NCBI GenBank assembly: GCA_021018995.1
Contig: CM037590.1
Location: forward strand, 42,658,287-42,722,286
Direction: 5' to 3'
DNA from: Chloranthus sessilifolius
Taxonomy: Eukaryota; Streptophyta; Magnoliopsida; Chloranthales; Chloranthaceae
Length of the DNA stretch: 64,000 bases
This document shows positions 44,784-55,245 of the stretch, piece by piece. The notes under the pieces were generated by a model. That model saw nothing but the letters and a program-made list of their open reading frames with translations. It had not been told where the DNA came from and made no database searches. Each line of letters opens with the position of its first letter. Position 1 is the stretch's first letter. The position numbers and the translations under genes were made by a program.

Positions 44784-44884
44784 AATAGAAGAATCATGAA
44801 CACGCTATCATCGATCCTTGTAGGATTTGGCACACTCATATGCATCACCGCACTTCCTCTAATTACGTAATTTCTAATTTTCGC

Positions 44885-45655
44885 TTATCGACTCTGCAAA
44901 TCGAAGTTTAAAGACTTAACAGCCCAATAGGCCCGATGTTCCAGTTCAACAGGTAAATGACAACCTTTGCCAAAAACCATCCGATAGGGGGACATTCCGA
45001 TGGGAGTCTTGAATGCTGTCCGATAGGCCCAGAGTGCGTCGTTTAATTTCAACGACCAATCTTTCCGATTGGGCCTTATCGTTTTCTCTAGAATACGTTT
45101 GATTTCTCGATTTGAAACTTCGACTTGTCCACTAGTTTGAGGGTGGTATGGTGTAGCCACCACGTGAGTGATCCCATATTTCTTCAAAGAAATGGCGAAA
45201 ACTTTATTACAAAAGTGTTTTTCGCCATCACTAATAATTACACGTGGAGTACCAAATCTTGGAAATAATTCATTTTTGAGGAACTTAACCACCACTCTGT
45301 GGTCATTGGTTTTACCGGCCAGTGCTTCCACCCATTTTGAGACATAATCCACCGCAACCAAGATGTATAAATTTCCAAAAGAATTTGGGAATGGACCCAT
45401 GAAGTCTATTCCCCATACGGCAAAGAGTTCAACTTCGAGGATTGGATTTAAAGGCATCATATTTCTTTTTGAAATTCTGCCCAGCATTTGACAATTACTG
45501 CATGAAATGCAATGCTGATGACAATCTTTAAAGATTGTTGGCCAATAAAATCCACATTGGAGAATCTTCGTTGCAGTCTTCTTTGAACTAAAATGTCCTC
45601 CACAGGACAACTCATGACAAATCGAGATGATTTTTATTTGTTCTGCGGAATGCAC
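44885..45655 (-). CDS. Integrase core of Athila-like element (256 codons open)
   Basis: The frame carries the zinc-binding His-His-Cys-Cys region ([19 protein letters not shown] to CISCSNCQ). The catalytic triad is also visible: Asp in [15 protein letters not shown], Asp in [13 protein letters not shown] and Glu in [40 protein letters not shown] follows. Integrase inserts the reverse-transcribed DNA into the genome. The core is intact while RT and protease upstream are not. The N-terminal segment is in the next frame at 45634-45828. Confidence 0.85.
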   Translation of the reverse strand: MHSAEQIKIISICHELSCGGHFSSKKTATKILQCGFYWPTIFKDCHQHCISCSNCQMLGRISKRNMMPLNPILEVELFAVWGIDFMGPFPNSFGNLYILVAVDYVSKWVEALAGKTNDHRVVVKFLKNELFPRFGTPRVIISDGEKHFCNKVFAISLKKYGITHVVATPYHPQTSGQVEVSNREIKRILEKTIRPNRKDWSLKLNDALWAYRTAFKTPIGMSPYRMVFGKGCHLPVELEHRAYWAVKSLNFDLQSR

Positions 45656-45828
45656 CTTGATGATCCGATCGACAATATTTGAACAGAACGGGTCCTCAAG
45701 AAATAATGCTTGGCTCGCTCGAAAGACAACTTTTCGTTTTTATTCCACTTTGCTCGTATCCGATCCGTCACCAAATAGTTAATCGATCGCATACCATGGC
45801 AGATTCTCAACGATGAACAATTGTTCAT
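45634..45828 (-). pseudogene. RNase H-integrase junction segment
   Basis: The minus-strand frame gives [29 protein letters not shown] and RCIPQNK, which correspond to the usual linker just before the integrase zinc finger. It overlaps the integrase frame by 22 bases in another frame, so a small indel separates them. Confidence 0.65.
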
Positions 45829-45839
45829 CGTGAAAATTT

Positions 45840-46335
45840 TCTAAAATTGAGTCGATCCTCTTTTTTCAATAATGATTCGAGACAAATGATCAAAGAACTA
45901 CATTCTCTCGATCCCTTTTGTCTTTGATTTCCGTGTCAAATTCTTGTAAGAGTAGAATCCATCGGATTAATCAAGCTTTTTACATCTTTCTTTGAAAAGA
46001 GGTAACGAAGCGGCATGGTCAAGAACACTACCACTTTTGATCCCAACAAATAGGATCAAAACTTGTCCAAAGCAAAGACTCGCCGGAGTTCCTTTTCGGT
46101 GGTAGAATAATTGATTCTATGCATCATTGAGGGTGCGACTTGCATAGTAAATGACATGCGGAACTTTCTCTACCCGTTGTCCCAAAACAGACCGATCGCA
46201 TAATCCGTCGTCACACATTATCTCGAATGGGAGCTTCAACGGTGATTGGATGATAAGGGCTTTGACCAATTCGCCTTAATGCTTTCAAAGGCATGTGTAC
46301 ACTTTTCATCAAAGATGAATGGGGCACCTATAGCC
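45840..46335 (-). pseudogene. RNase H of Athila-like element (broken)
   Basis: Minus-strand pieces across frames include HAFESIKA, HRINYSTTEKELRRVFALDK, YLLGSKVVVF and NQRQKGSREC. Order and motifs match gypsy RNase H, but stops and frameshifts occur every few tens of codons. Confidence 0.6.
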
Positions 46336-46469
46336 GAGGGTGGCACAATGGTTTTGCAACTTTGCTAAAATCCTTTATGAAACGCGTCGATAAAAACCGG
46401 CATGTCCAAGAAATGACCTAACTTCTTTTCTTGTTCTTGGTGGTGGGAGGTTTGAAATTAATTCTACCT

Positions 46470-47130
46470 TAGCTTTGTCCACCTCAATACCACGGGATGA
46501 GATGATATGTCCCGGGGCGATTCCACTTTTCACCATGAAATGACATTTTCCGATTTAGAACTAGATTTTTCTTCACATCTTGCAAGAACCAGAAAGATGA
46601 TACAAACAATCAGAAGTTGTCTCCATAAATAGAAAAATCATCCATGAAGACTTTAAATCTTTCCACCATATCGAGAATATAGATACACCTTTGGAATGTA
46701 GCGGGAGCATTGCAAAGTCCGAACGGCATTCGACGATAAGAAAACGCGTCCAAAGGGACATGTGAATGTTGTCTTTTCTTGATCCTCCGGTGCAATGACT
46801 ATTTGATTATACCTGAATAGCCGCCAAGGAAACAATAGTATTGGTGCCCGCCAATCTTTCTAGCATTTGGTCAATGAATGGGAGAGGAAAGTGATCCTTT
46901 CTAGTCATGGAATTTAACTTCCGTAGTCAATACACACCTCCAAACCCAGTTTGAACTTTCGTTGGTACTAGCTCATTCTCCTCATTTCTCACCACTGTAA
47001 CTCTGCATTTTTGAAACCACTTGTGTTGGGCTCACCCATGTGCTATCGGAGATTGGATATATGATCCCAAAGATCGAGCATTTTAATGATCTCATTTCTT
47101 ACCACTTCTTGCATTATGGGATTCAATCGA
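46470..47130 (-). pseudogene. Reverse transcriptase of Athila-like element (broken)
   Basis: FSYRRMPFGLCNAPATFQRC and FKVFMDDFSIYGDNF (active site FMDD) are readable at 46610-46795. Upstream, pieces like QVVSK-type text and IAPEDQEKTTFTCPFG lie in other frames. The enzyme should copy the RNA genome into DNA; here frameshifts destroy it. Confidence 0.7.
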
Positions 47131-47579
47131 CGTAGTGGATCCCTTGAGAGTTAAGGGTTCTCTCTCAGATGAATTCGGTGCATACACACCGCTATGATTC
47201 CTTTTATATCTTTGATAGACCATCCGATCGCACTCTTGTGGTCTTGAAGTACTTCAATGAGCTTTTCTTCTTGGTCCTCATTTAAATTCAAATAATTATT
47301 CGATTTCATCAATATCCAGGTACGCAGATTTCAAATCTGCAGGGGGGGGTTTTAGTTCCAGCTTTGATTTTTCTTCTACATTTGCTTGGTGCGATTCGTC
47401 CTCGCAATCTTCTTCTCTCTTCTTATCTTTCAGTTGTCATTCTCCTTCTCCCAAGAGAGGCGTTGAGTCTAGCATCTCATTGCCCTCGTATCACCTTATC
47501 CACATCAAGTCTTTGCCAAAATGTGCTAAACAGCCTCTAAAGGGTCCTCATATTCAAGAAAAAATTCATTTTCCATAAT

Positions 47580-48050
47580 GTCATCAATCATGCAAACTTG
47601 TGCATGTTCTTCATCTTCGCAGTGTTTGAAATATGAAAAATATTCGCTCGACTATGTTCCCAAATGATAAATTCATTATCCCATTTCGCAATTGATTAGA
47701 GCATTCGATGTTGCGAAATGGTCTTCCTAAAATTACGGGAACATTGTTTCGTGCGAGAGTGGGTTCCAGTATCCAATACAACAAAGTCAAGCTGGAAAGT
47801 AGAAGGTGTCTACTTTGATCGTAACATCTTCGATTATTCCCTAGGAATCTTAATTGACTGTCGACAAGTTGAAGGGTCATAGTAGGTTTTAGTTCCCCAA
47901 CTCAAGTTCCTTGTACACCGTGTAACATGATTGACACTTGCTCCAAGGTCTAAGAGTGCTTGATCGATGCGATTCTCCCTATGATGATTGAAATTGTAGG
48001 ACATCCCGGTCCTTATATTTAATTGGGAGTCTCGCTTGTAGGCCGAACTT
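47580..48050 (-). pseudogene. Aspartic protease of Athila-like element (broken)
   Basis: The minus strand at about 47933-47987 reads RIDQALLDLGASVNHV, matching the Athila protease active site (LxDLGASVN). RNNVPVILGRPF at about 47700-47760 matches the downstream flap region (PxILGRPF). Frameshifts separate the two. Confidence 0.7.
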
Positions 48051-48053
48051 ACA

Positions 48054-48623
48054 TTACGCTAAGAAGGCTTTCTTCGGGACATTAGTCTTTCGCTTTATCG
48101 TGACTAATTCCTTTAGAAACCTAGCATATGCTGGCACCTGTTGAATGGCGTCTAGGAAGGGGATATTTATTTTCAGTTGCTTAAACATTTCAATGATTCC
48201 TTCCTGATCGCGATTCTTCTTCGGTCCCACTAGCCTTTGAGGATATGGGGCTTTGGGTATGAAATTCGTCTCCCTCTCGTTCTTATCTTCAATCTTCTTC
48301 TGTTGTTTTTGTTGTATCTCTTCTTCTGCTACTTCCTTGTCCTTCTCAATTTCGACATCAGGCTCATGCTTCTCATCTTCTTCTGGCATTTCTACTTTGT
48401 TGTCGACTTCCTTCCCAGATCGCAATGTAGTGATAGCCTTGATCATTGTTGGCTCTCCTCCGAGATGAGGTCGAGGCTTGCTCAATAGCCATCTGTCCTT
48501 TTGGATTTGGGGTGGTTGGCTCGAATGATCCTTTTCTCTCAGAGGAGTGTCGATTGTTCTAATTGTGTCTCTATCCTTGATATCAAGAGGTATTAGATTG
48601 AATAAACTTCCACATATCCTCAC
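48054..48623 (-). CDS. Gag-protease linker of Athila-like element
   Basis: A 189-codon open frame. It includes MIKAITTLRSGKEVDNKVE, a long acidic/lysine/glutamine-rich stretch (likely coiled coil) and FIPKAPYPQRLVGPKKN. EMFKQLKINIPFLDAIQQVP and YARFLKELVTIKRK follow. These motifs are the conserved signature between gag and protease in Athila polyproteins. The displayed first residue is not a true start; it would be read as part of gag-pol. Confidence 0.75.
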   Translation of the reverse strand: MRICGSLFNLIPLDIKDRDTIRTIDTPLREKDHSSQPPQIQKDRWLLSKPRPHLGGEPTMIKAITTLRSGKEVDNKVEMPEEDEKHEPDVEIEKDKEVAEEEIQQKQQKKIEDKNERETNFIPKAPYPQRLVGPKKNRDQEGIIEMFKQLKINIPFLDAIQQVPAYARFLKELVTIKRKTNVPKKAFLA

Positions 48624-48699
48624 TCGAGGATATTGATTTTGGTACGACGTGGTGCAGCATTTCCTTGTTGATTATTGAACCCTGGTGGAGGAAAATTTT

Positions 48700-49323
48700 G
48701 TGCAAACCCAAGTTGACTTGTTGATTGGGAGAACTGATAATTCTGATTCGATTGCCTAGGTTGCACATTTTGATTCTGATTTTGGTAAAATTGGTTTCCT
48801 CCTCCATAGTGATGTTGGAATTGTCCTTGACCAAACTGTTGTTGTGGTCCCTGATTGAAATTTTGATTCGTATAAATTCATCCCTTGACCTCTACCTTGG
48901 GGTCTTTGATTTCTGTTCCATGAGAAATTCTGATGATATTTCCAACTGTTTGGATTGTTTTCATTGAAAACATTTCCCTGATTGCGCCCGTAAGTGTTCA
49001 ATGCATTCAATTGTTCACTAGGAGAAATGGTAATTTACCGTGTGCATTGGACTCCCACAATATGAGCATGGGTCTAGTTGTACATTTACAACACTTACAT
49101 TTTTCTTCAATTTCAATTCCTCAACTTGTTGAGTGAGGAAATCTATTTTTGTCATCAGGTCTGGTGTTTCTTTCACCACATACAATCCTCCTTTCTTTGC
49201 TGAGCTTCCTGCTTGATCTCGATTCTTCTTTGGCTGGTCTCGACTGCTAGAGAAGTCCCATTGTTGTGAGTCTTCTGCTAGCTTTTCCAAGAATTGGTAA
49301 GATTCATTTTCTCTCAATCCCAA
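48700..49323 (-). pseudogene. Gag C-terminal part of Athila-like element
   Basis: The frame 49018-49323 reads ENESYQFLEKLAEDSQQWDF, MTKIDFLTQQVEELKLKKNV and CSYCGSPMHTVNYH, a partial zinc knuckle. The next frame, 48756-49010, gives NPNSWKYHQNFSWNRNQRPQ, the Asn/Gln-rich tail typical of this family. Both are out of frame with 49314-50051, so indels break gag. Confidence 0.7.
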
Positions 49324-50051
49324 GAATCCTCCTTGTTCATAGATTCAATCAAATGTCGATTAGCTTGATCTAATCCGTTGTAAAAACATTGGACCAATCT
49401 CCATTTTGAGAATCCGTGGTGAGGACATTTCAATAAGATATCCATGAATCTATCCTGTGCTTGATAGAATCTCTCATCTTCTTCTTGTGTAAAATCGGTG
49501 ATTTCACGTCTTAGGGCATTAGTCTTAGCCATGGGAAAGAATTTTGACAAAAATTTCTTAACCATTTGATCCCAGGTGGTTATGGATCCAGCTGGTAACG
49601 AGTTTAACCATGCTTTGGCCTTATCCTTTATAGAGAAAGGAAATAGACGTAATCTCACAGATTCTTCATTGAAATTTTGATATACCGATGAACAGACTTC
49701 AACAAAGTCTTTGATATGTTGATATGGATCTTCTCTATCCATACCGTGAAAGATTGGTAAGATTTGTATCACATTGGTACGGATTTCGAATCTGCCACCA
49801 GGTGTTACAGGATACGTGATGCAAGAAGGGGTATTTGTAGTAATTGGGGCGAACAACTCCCTCAGGGTTGGTTCCTCCTCATTTTCATGCTGTTGATTTT
49901 CACAACCGTTTGCATTCATTTTGAATTGAATTGATGGTTCGGTTCTCGCTTCTCGACCTGTTCTAACTTCTTTTCGATTTGAACGACACGTACGCTCAAT
50001 CTCAGGATTCAGAGGTTCTAAAGATTTATCTCTGGAAGATCTCGTGTGCAT
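49314..50051 (-). CDS. Gag of Athila-like element, N-terminal part (245 aa)
   Basis: It starts at ATG 50051, MHTRSSRDKSLEPLNPEIER. Conserved gag blocks follow: ILPIFHGMDREDPYQHIKDF, VRLRLFPFSIKDKAKAWLNS, LPAGSITTWDQMVKKFLSKF and FMDILLKCPHHGF. Gag forms the virus-like particle core. The frame ends early at SMNKEDSWD, where a short indel shifts out of the continuing gag frame at 49018-49323. Confidence 0.85.
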   Translation of the reverse strand: MHTRSSRDKSLEPLNPEIERTCRSNRKEVRTGREARTEPSIQFKMNANGCENQQHENEEEPTLRELFAPITTNTPSCITYPVTPGGRFEIRTNVIQILPIFHGMDREDPYQHIKDFVEVCSSVYQNFNEESVRLRLFPFSIKDKAKAWLNSLPAGSITTWDQMVKKFLSKFFPMAKTNALRREITDFTQEEDERFYQAQDRFMDILLKCPHHGFSKWRLVQCFYNGLDQANRHLIESMNKEDSWD

Positions 50052-50347
50052 ACATAAAGTGCACAGAAATTTAAAATTTTATTTTTTTTAAACAAGAATC
50101 AGGAAAATGAAAATTTTCTTGGGTCGATTGATCGATGTCTAGGTCGATTGATCACCACAAAGATTTTTTTTTTTAAATTGAGAGTCGATTGATCGTTGTT
50201 TTCGATCGATCGACACAGAGAAATATTTTTTTTATTTTTTTTTCGAAAATTTTTATTTTAAAAAAAAATAAATTCCTGAGTTCAAACCTACAAAGATTCT
50301 TAAAATTAATTTTCTATTTTTCAAAAGTTTTTAATTTTCTACACTTT

Positions 50348-50365
50348 TCCCCGGCAACGGCGCCA
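50348..50365 (-). other. Primer-binding site, tRNA-Asp
   Basis: The plus strand reads TCCCCGGCAACGGCGCCA, identical to the 3' end (with CCA) that I know for plant tRNA-Asp. It lies six bases from the 5' LTR edge. This primer is typical of Athila elements. It is not a tRNA gene: no anticodon or acceptor 5' half is present. Confidence 0.85.
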
Positions 50366-50371
50366 AAAACT

Positions 50372-51989
50372 TGATGTGTCCTAAGAATCGTGATGTAGTC
50401 GATTGGGTGCAAAGTACGAGATCGTTCCACGAGGATTAGTTAGAAAATATAAAAAAACAGAAATATTAATTAACTAAAAGAATTTCTACAGATCTTATGC
50501 GAAGGCGAAAACCTAGAATTATGGTAACTTTTAATAACAGATAAATACTAACGAAATCTAAAGGATTAAACAATTAATGAAAGATAAGGATTGGGATGCT
50601 AAATCCTCCCATCGTTGGTTTATCATTTATAAAATACCAATCTGGTTTTGAGATATGAAATCCTTAACAAATTTCTCAAAAGAAGAATCGCCCTATACAC
50701 ACGTGAGTTCTAAAATATAGATCGAGATCACGAGATGTATGATTAACACCCCATAGGTGTATGATTAACACCCACACCTCGGATCGTGATTGGAACTCAC
50801 CACCGGATAAAGACACACCATCAATCCGAGATCAAGGAGATGTATGATTAACACCCCATAAGTGTATGATTAACACTCACACCTCAGATTGTGGTAAAAC
50901 TTCACCCCGAGATGGGTGATAACTAGGATAAAATCATTATTACATCCAAATCATAGGGCATGATTAGCACCTAGATCTCGATGAAATGATGATTTCACCA
51001 TATTCAATAAATATTAGGGTCTTAAAGGCATCGACATCTCAATCACAGATTGATATTAGTATAAATAAATACTGATGGGAATCATTAGATCCCCATCCTT
51101 AATAAAACTAACCACACATAGTAAAAGTAAACAACATAATTAAAATATAAATAAACACTAACATCAATATAAAAATACCGAAAGAGCTTTAACAATTTCC
51201 ACAAAGAGCTTTTATTCCCAAAGACGCAGATTTAGAAAAGCAGAAAGAACTAACACAGAAGAATGATAATAATGCAGAAAAAATGAATAAACTCTCTGTA
51301 AGACAAAACTCTCTCTAAAGAAAAATAAAGAAATAAAACTAATCAGAATAAAACAGAATGCTCCTAATTCTCCTAATCCTCTTAATCCTCTTAATCCTCT
51401 TAATCCTCTTAATCCTCTTAATCCTCTTTTCTCAAGGACTCCCCGGATGAATATATATATCCCCCAAGAATATCTTTTTTTCCCGTAATTGCCAAAACGT
51501 ACGCCACTCTTGGTTCCAAGATTTTCTCGCGGCCAAACTCTATCCGGACTCAAATTCGTCTTTGGTCGATCGATCGACTAAAAAGGGTCGATCGATCGAC
51601 CTCCCAGATTTCCGTGAACTCCCGCTGCACTTTGCATTCAGACACTTCCTCGGTCTTTCGGCCATAACTTTCTATCCTGAAGTCGGATTGAGGCGATTCG
51701 GGTGGCGTTGGAAAGCTGACAACGAGCTCTACAACTTTTGTGTTTTAACAATTTTCTGAATCTACTGTCTTGAAGGGTCAAATTGAGCTCCAAGTCGGGA
51801 TAGGTTCCGCATGATCCAAAGTAGCACGAATTTGACGTTATATTCTGAACTTGTGGGTTATTTCATGCTCAACACATCTGCCGGCCTGTAAATCACTAAA
51901 ACCATCTAAAAACATGTTAAATGGCTTTCATCGGATAGCTAAATGTAGGTCTTTAGGGGTGAAATATCATCATATTTCACTGCACATCA
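50372..51989 (-). repeat. 5' LTR of the Athila-like element
   Basis: A 1618-bp copy of the LTR at 39700-41336. It has six units of the CCTCTTAAT minisatellite (51370-51425) against about four in the other LTR, yet is shorter overall because of many 1-4-base gaps. Palindromes TCGATCGATCGAC occur at 51566 and 51588. The right tip CACATCA is followed by the CTGAT target duplication (51990-51994). Confidence 0.9.
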
Positions 51990-51994
51990 CTGAT

Positions 51995-52376
51995 CTCCTA
52001 GGTGGCAACACTTTCGGTAATTTTGGCGACATGATATCCAAAAATTCCCTGAGCAGCCCTGACACGCTCTCTGACACAAGTTCAACTAACCCTGTTATGC
52101 TCTCTTTTATCAGCGTAGCAAGAAATGTAGGTTCCCCCTCTTCAGCCCCTTCTTAAGTTGGACCGCCGAGATAAACTCAACACTCTCCACTTCTTTGCCT
52201 TTCTGAATGATCGGGATCATATAAGGATATTCCTTTCCAAACATGCACACTGATTCGAGGTACGGCATGGATACGACTTTGACCTGGTGCAAGAGTTCCA
52301 ACCCAAGAATAACTTTGAAATCATTCATCTGTACCGCCATAAAGTTTATTGATCCAGTCCAAGGCCCTATCTGCAC
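51995..52376 (-). pseudogene. Protease-RT linker and RT N-terminus of outer chromovirus
   Basis: The minus strand gives FMAVQMNDFKVILGLELLHQ, the usual block after the protease, then KGLKRGNLHFL. A frame beginning with ARKGAYFLATLIKES then reaches EFLDIMSPKLPKVLPPRRS, cut by the Athila-like insertion. The reading continues at 39694 with DHRIELELG. Confidence 0.75.
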
Positions 52377-52390
52377 AGGTACGTCCTTTG

Positions 52391-52690
52391 CTATTCCAGC
52401 AATGAGGCGCGCTTTAAAGTTACGACCTTTATGCGGTTGGAGTCTTGCTCCAGTTTCAATCTTAAGCGACGTGCTTCTTTATTTGCGATGAAATTATGCG
52501 TCGCTTCCGTGTCAACCATGACACGATTCCTATTTATGCACACCTCTATGTACATTAGCCCTTTTGGCATAATCATCTTTCCCTTCTCTACTTTCGCCTT
52601 AAAGACATTCAGCAACCTGATAGCGCCCATTCTTGGTTCCTCTGCAGTAGGAGTTGTAAGAGCACTAGTAGTGGCCCGAAAGATATTCAA
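52391..52690 (-). pseudogene. Aspartic protease of outer chromovirus
   Basis: The 99-codon frame contains GLMYIEVCINRNRVMVDTEA followed by THNFIANKEARRLRL. The active-site triplet DTG appears as DTE, so the catalytic glycine is lost. This, with the broken frames around it, marks an inactive protein. Confidence 0.75.
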
Positions 52691-53712
52691 TAATTGTTTC
52701 TGTGGTATATCTTTAACTCGATGAGGCCCTTTGCACAGGAAGCAACCCGACTTTGGTACTTAGTTAGCGAACTCAGCTGACTTGGTATATGAATTTTTTT
52801 CATGCACCTTCTTTTCATGTGTGCCGCTCTTACTTTTCTTATTAGCGTTTGACGGATTCTTCAAACCACTCTTATTCTTGTGTGACCTCTTCTTATTTTG
52901 ATCCGATGGCTCATAGTCCATTAATCGCTCTGCAGCAGCCTGCACGGCTGCGAGGTCCTGTACCCCTCTTTTTTACAGTTCTGTCTGGGCCCACGACTTT
53001 AAACCTTCTAGAAAATAGAATAACTTGTCCTTCTCGGACATGTCTTTGATGTCCAACATCAAGGCAGAGAATTGCTTCACATATTCCCTAACGGTGCTTG
53101 TGTGCTGCAACTTTCTTAGCTTTCGTCGAGCAATGAACTCTACGTTTTTCAGCAAGAATTAAGCCTTTAGTTCTCTTTTTTTAAATCGTCTCACGTATTG
53201 ACAACGCAACGCCCGCATTGTAAATCTTCGTACCAGGTACACCACCATTGTTTAACATCCCTTTCTAGATACATGGTCGATATGATCACTTTCATCTCCT
53301 CTGTGGCAGGTGGCATGACATGGAAATACTGTTCCATGTCCCACAAGTAATTTTCTAATTCTTTCGCATCGCAGACTCCCCCGTAGCATTGTGGCTCGAG
53401 TATTTTCACCTTACGTTGGGGAACATCTGGCTGCTGAACAACTCTAAAGCCAATCGCCCTCATAAGGACGTTCACTTTAGTTGTCAGATCATCTATCTGT
53501 AAGCGAAGGGCTTCGACGGTGTCCCTCGTATCCTCAGTAAGGAACTTCAAGTTTTCAACTAACGTAACATGATTTTCTTCCTGCTTGTTTAACCGTTTTG
53601 CATGGCCTGCTACAAGCGAAACTATTGTCTCAACCTGTTATGCCTGAACTTTCAGGTTATTTAAACGTTCCCATGTGCGTCTGCGTGTATCACTACTAGT
53701 CCCCTTAGCCAT
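52691..53712 (-). pseudogene. Gag of outer chromovirus (broken)
   Basis: The likely start at 53712 gives MAKGTSSDTRRRTWERLNNL. After one TAA the frame returns with HVTLVENLKFLTEDTRDTVE. Then come VCDAKELENYLWDMEQYFHV, YLERDVKQWWCTWYED, RRKLRKLQHTSTVREYVKQF and DKLFYFLEGLKSWAQTEL. The zinc knuckle reads CFLCKGPHRVKDIP, with the last Cys replaced by Ile. Stops near 53640, 53160 and 52970 break the frame. Confidence 0.75.
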
Positions 53713-53717
53713 CTTTA

Positions 53718-53730
53718 GGCTCTGATACCA
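53718..53730 (-). other. Primer-binding site, initiator tRNA-Met
   Basis: The minus strand reads TGGTATCAGAGCC two bases from the LTR edge, the standard initiator tRNA-Met complement in plant Ty3/gypsy elements. Confidence 0.85.
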
Positions 53731-53732
53731 AA

Positions 53733-54441
53733 TGTCACAGAGTTACCTTTTGCTACGTAATCTCTCATGTGGCAACTAGCTTTTCCGAACTAGATCAGCC
53801 TACTCACGTTTCAAACTTGCATGGTAACGCATTAGGTTAGAAATTATTCGGATTCCCGAATGCAAATACTATAGCGATACGCAGCGTTTAGTATAGGGGC
53901 AGCCCCACGTAGAGTTAGGGTCCGCACCATGGATGGTGGTTGTGAACACCAAACATGATGACTCCAGCGCACGACGTGACTAGAGCGACCCAACATCTAT
54001 GCAAGGCTCGGATGCATGAACTCAAGCTTATAAGGCTATCGTACGTGTTCCGTAGAGGATCACTTACGCCAACGACACGTTACGTGGTTGTTAGATCACT
54101 TCCCCATATATATGGTTTAAACACCAATATAGGCCAAATGACGGGAGGACCTCAAACGCATTAGTTTGACATATTTTACTGTTACCACCGCAATGCCCCG
54201 CATCGCTCTCCCCATATGACTATGTTGCGTCCGTGCCGCGACCGTGTCATGACCCATTCTACCATCATACTGTGTGCCTTTATGGCTTACGACCGAAGCT
54301 TTTGGAGTACTTATGGCGAAGCCCTGATGACTTGATTATGCATCGACAATGTTCCAGCTTTAATCCACCAATGCTTTAACACTAGTGGCACAAGTGGTCT
54401 TATGATTAACCCGAATGACCATGTCGCGAGCCAATGTCACA
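53733..54441 (-). repeat. 5' LTR of the outer chromovirus
   Basis: A 709-bp copy of 36181-36886, TGTCACAGAG at one edge and CCAATGTCACA at the other. The sequence beyond (TGGTGCTAGC) does not repeat the left flank. Confidence 0.85.
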
Positions 54442-54965
54442 TGGTGCTAGCTTAAAATTGGGATCCATTAGAGAATCCTAACCATTCGAATCAAGATCTT
54501 TGATATAGATTGTTGTTTACATCAAACATAAGGATGAATACTACTAATATGCTGATGGGCATATTTTCTTCTATGAAATGAAGTTCACATTATGTCTAAT
54601 TACTTAGCGGCATGGATTGAATCATAATGTATGCCACGTGGCTATATGAGTTTTTAATTACTATATGATCAGAATGTATGCCACGTGGCTACATGAGTTT
54701 TTAATTCATATATGATGGCATAATTTTGTCGATAGCTTTAAAGGCAAGACTGTAGACGCACTGATATCATGTTTGTCGACCACCAAAAATAAAGGAAACT
54801 GATATATGGTGGGTTGCAAACATCATATTATTTAATGAACCGCTTACTTGACGCGATGCAGGCTCCCAACGTTGCAGGTCAAGCCATCCACTTGCATCGC
54901 ACCACGTAACCAGTCCATTATTGGTCTGCTGGTAGAGGTCCTCTCATTATAATTTTCCAAAAATA
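54442..54965. other. Non-coding stretch with a 41-bp tandem pair
   Basis: ATGTATGCCACGTGGCTA and GAGTTTTTAATT occur twice within about 54630-54705, some 43 bp apart. Nothing else was recognised. Confidence 0.5.
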
Positions 54966-55245
54966 AACACAAAATGTATTTTCATTGACTTAAAGAGACA
55001 TCACCGACTTTGAATTCAATCAATCTAAATCCACTGAAGTCGATCTCTCATGTCCAAAAAGTTGACATTTACAACTCTCAGGGACGTTCACAGCTGTAAA
55101 TGTCAATTTTTTTTTTTGTCTCTACATGCCAGAAGATGGCAGTGGTCTAATTTTGATTAAGATTGGCATTGGTCACTTAAATCAAAGGATGGCACCCTCA
55201 CAAGTTAGCGTACTTTTAGGCTATTTTGTGTCACGCGAGGCACAT
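54966..55245. repeat. Foldback repeat
   Basis: A perfect inner pair TTGACATTTACA (55062-55073) and TGTAAATGTCAA (55095-55106) is the core of a longer imperfect inverted repeat. Left words CATTGACTTAAAG, AATCAATCTAAATCCACTG and CTCATGTCCAAAAAG are mirrored on the right as TCACTTAAATCAAAGG, CAGTGGTCTAATTTTGATT and GTCTCTACATGCCA. No target duplication found. The 73-codon frame at 55126 lies within one arm and is not supported. Confidence 0.5.

Larger units (their letters stand above)
39700..51989 (-). mobile_element. Athila-like LTR retrotransposon (12.3 kb), nested
   Basis: The element is bounded by TGATGTG and CACATCA and by perfect CTGAT target duplications. It has 1.6-kb LTRs, a tRNA-Asp primer site, a gag of the Athila type, a gag-protease linker with the ITTLRSGK motif, broken protease, RT and RNase H, integrase, and a separate third ORF downstream of pol. 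Large size, tRNA-Asp primer and the extra ORF after integrase are marks of plant Athila elements. Transcription runs on the minus strand. It lies inside the RT of the outer chromovirus. Confidence 0.9.
36181..54441 (-). mobile_element. Outer Ty3/gypsy chromovirus, interrupted by Athila-like element
   Basis: LTRs at 36181-36886 and 53733-54441 align closely and start TGTCAC and end GTCACA. Transcription is on the minus strand: primer site and gag at the right, integrase and chromodomain at the left. Without the inner element and one copy of its 5-bp duplication it is about 6.0 kb. Gag, protease, RT, RNase H and integrase are recognisable but carry many stops and frameshifts, so it is inactive. 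No 5-bp target duplication is seen at its outer edges (CTGAT versus TGGTG). It was present before the inner element, which split its RT. Confidence 0.85.

Noticed and set aside
50348-50365. tRNA-Asp gene
   Set aside because: Only the 3' 18 bases matching the tRNA are present, in primer-site position beside an LTR.
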